NCBI RefSeq assembly: GCF_012689525.1
Contig: NZ_CP051515.1
Location: 2,542,001 to 2,606,000, forward strand
Direction of reading: 5' to 3'
DNA length: 64,000 bases
Origin: Paraburkholderia aromaticivorans
GTDB lineage: Bacteria; Pseudomonadota; Gammaproteobacteria; Burkholderiales; Burkholderiaceae
This document shows, piece by piece, positions 63,395 to 64,000 of this stretch; positions within the stretch are counted from its first letter, which is position 1, and each line of letters starts with the position of its first letter. The notes beneath the pieces were generated by a model. That model made no database searches. It saw nothing but the letters and a program-made list of their open reading frames with translations, and was not told the origin of the DNA. The position numbers were made by a program, and so were the translations under genes.

Positions 63395-64000
63395 TCACCG
63401 CGCGGGAGCCATCGCCTCCTTCGTGTCGTTGGGCTGCGCGCCCGTGGGCGTATTCGACATATCCGTGCCGACGTCCCAGCCGCCGCCGAGCGCCTTCACG
63501 AGCGAGACCGACAGCGTCATCTGCTGGCCGTGAATCTGCACGTCCTGGCGCTCGCTGGTGAGCAGCGACTGCTGCGCGGTGATCACGTCGAGGTAAGCGA
63601 CGAGGCCGCCCGAATAGCGGTCGTTGGCGAGCGCCAGCAGATGCTGCGCATCGGTGACGGCCTCGCTCGACTGCTTCGCCGCGCCGTCCAGCACGGAGAG
63701 TCCGGTGATGCCGTCCTGCACCTGCTGGAAGGCGGTGAGCACGGTCTGACGGTAGTTCGCCTCGGTGGCCTTGTAGCCTTCGCTCGCGAACTTCACGTTG
63801 GCCGCGCGGCGGCCGCCGTCGAACAGCACCTGGCCGACTGCCGCGCCGAGCGTCCACATCAGCGTCGGCGCGCTCAGCAGACTGGCGAACTGCGTGCTTT
63901 CCCAGCCGATGCTCGGCGCCAGCGTGAGACTCGGAAAAAACGCCGCCTTGGCGACGCCGATCTGCGCATTCGCTGCAGCCATCGCGCGCTCGGCCGAGGC
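63395..64000 (-). CDS. Outer-membrane efflux protein, C-terminal part (cut by window edge)
   Basis: The last 201 codons of a TolC/NodT-family channel. Seen: AAANAQIGVAKAAFFPSLTL, WTLGAAVGQVLFDGGRRAAN, the coiled-coil TVLTAFQQVQDGITGL, and RYSGGLVAYLDVITAQQSLL, close to the second repeat of such channels. It ends ALGGGWDVG followed by a polar tail. The rest, and probably the adaptor and RND genes, lie beyond the window. With the two-component pair after it, it repeats the layout of the pump at 40554-48437. Confidence 0.9.
   Translation of the reverse strand, partial: ASAERAMAAANAQIGVAKAAFFPSLTLAPSIGWESTQFASLLSAPTLMWTLGAAVGQVLFDGGRRAANVKFASEGYKATEANYRQTVLTAFQQVQDGITGLSVLDGAAKQSSEAVTDAQHLLALANDRYSGGLVAYLDVITAQQSLLTSERQDVQIHGQQMTLSVSLVKALGGGWDVGTDMSNTPTGAQPNDTKEAMAPAR

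Noticed and set aside
1..64000. CRISPR arrays, tRNA or rRNA genes, insertion sequences and prophage genes
   Set aside because: I looked for spaced direct repeats, cloverleaf-like segments, transposase motifs and phage structural genes, and none was convincing.

Overview
The window is high-GC proteobacterial DNA with Burkholderiales-type gene content: a split hpaG1/hpaG2 homoprotocatechuate pathway, a bcsD-P-Q-A-B-Z-C cellulose operon, a paired cytochrome b561/YceI set, and many LysR regulators and GGDEF proteins. Paraburkholderia or Burkholderia is the best guess, inferred from gene content and codon use; the strain cannot be named. No rRNA, tRNA, CRISPR array, transposase or phage gene was seen. 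Most of the DNA looks like ordinary accessory-chromosome sequence.

Layout. 1-3547: a LysR gene cut by the window edge, divergent from a small operon for a metabolite:H+ symporter, a Gfo/Idh/MocA dehydrogenase and a type II dehydroquinase, probably for quinate/shikimate-like compounds. 3612-7776: a sulfotransferase-like orphan, a LysR regulator, and a coupled pair of a HAD hydrolase and a D-serine/D-threo-3-hydroxyaspartate dehydratase-like PLP enzyme. 7838-14499: hpaR divergent from hpaG1-G2-E-D-F-H-I, the meta-cleavage route from homoprotocatechuate to succinic semialdehyde and pyruvate, with a perfect 14-bp palindrome between them. 14559-31751: a GGDEF-EAL protein and a GGDEF protein next to the complete cellulose operon. 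31814-37169: a DUF2252 protein, a hybrid histidine kinase and a DUF72 protein.

37284-40510 holds a LysR gene, a small membrane protein, a GntR regulator whose start lies under a perfect 24-bp palindrome, and a deletion-fused remnant of the TauE/SafE and DUF1634 genes that usually follow such a regulator. 40554-48437 is a five-gene minus-strand operon for an RND efflux pump with its own two-component system. 48551-52693 carries small secreted or cytoplasmic proteins, an ArsB-type transporter and a PAS-GGDEF cyclase. 52902-54762 is cytochrome b561 with two YceI proteins. 54894-56329 is a lipoprotein gene opposite a truncated outer-membrane protein remnant. 56531-58866 is a salicylate-hydroxylase-like monooxygenase with a divergent NahR-like regulator. 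59031-64000 holds an unrecognised secreted protein, DNA polymerase IV, a CusRS/IrlRS-type two-component system and the end of a second efflux outer-membrane factor.

How it fits together: two catabolic modules (quinate-like and homoprotocatechuate), a cellulose/c-di-GMP module (synthase with a PilZ domain, a neighbouring cyclase with an intact inhibitory site, and a neighbouring dual-domain protein lacking that site), and two efflux modules each with a dedicated two-component system. I found no clear new multi-gene system. The most unusual points are the GntR promoter/operator/leaderless-start arrangement with its broken target operon, the in-frame repeat and hairpin between the receiver domains of the hybrid kinase, and the roughly 280-residue Q/P/Y-rich segment inside BcsC.
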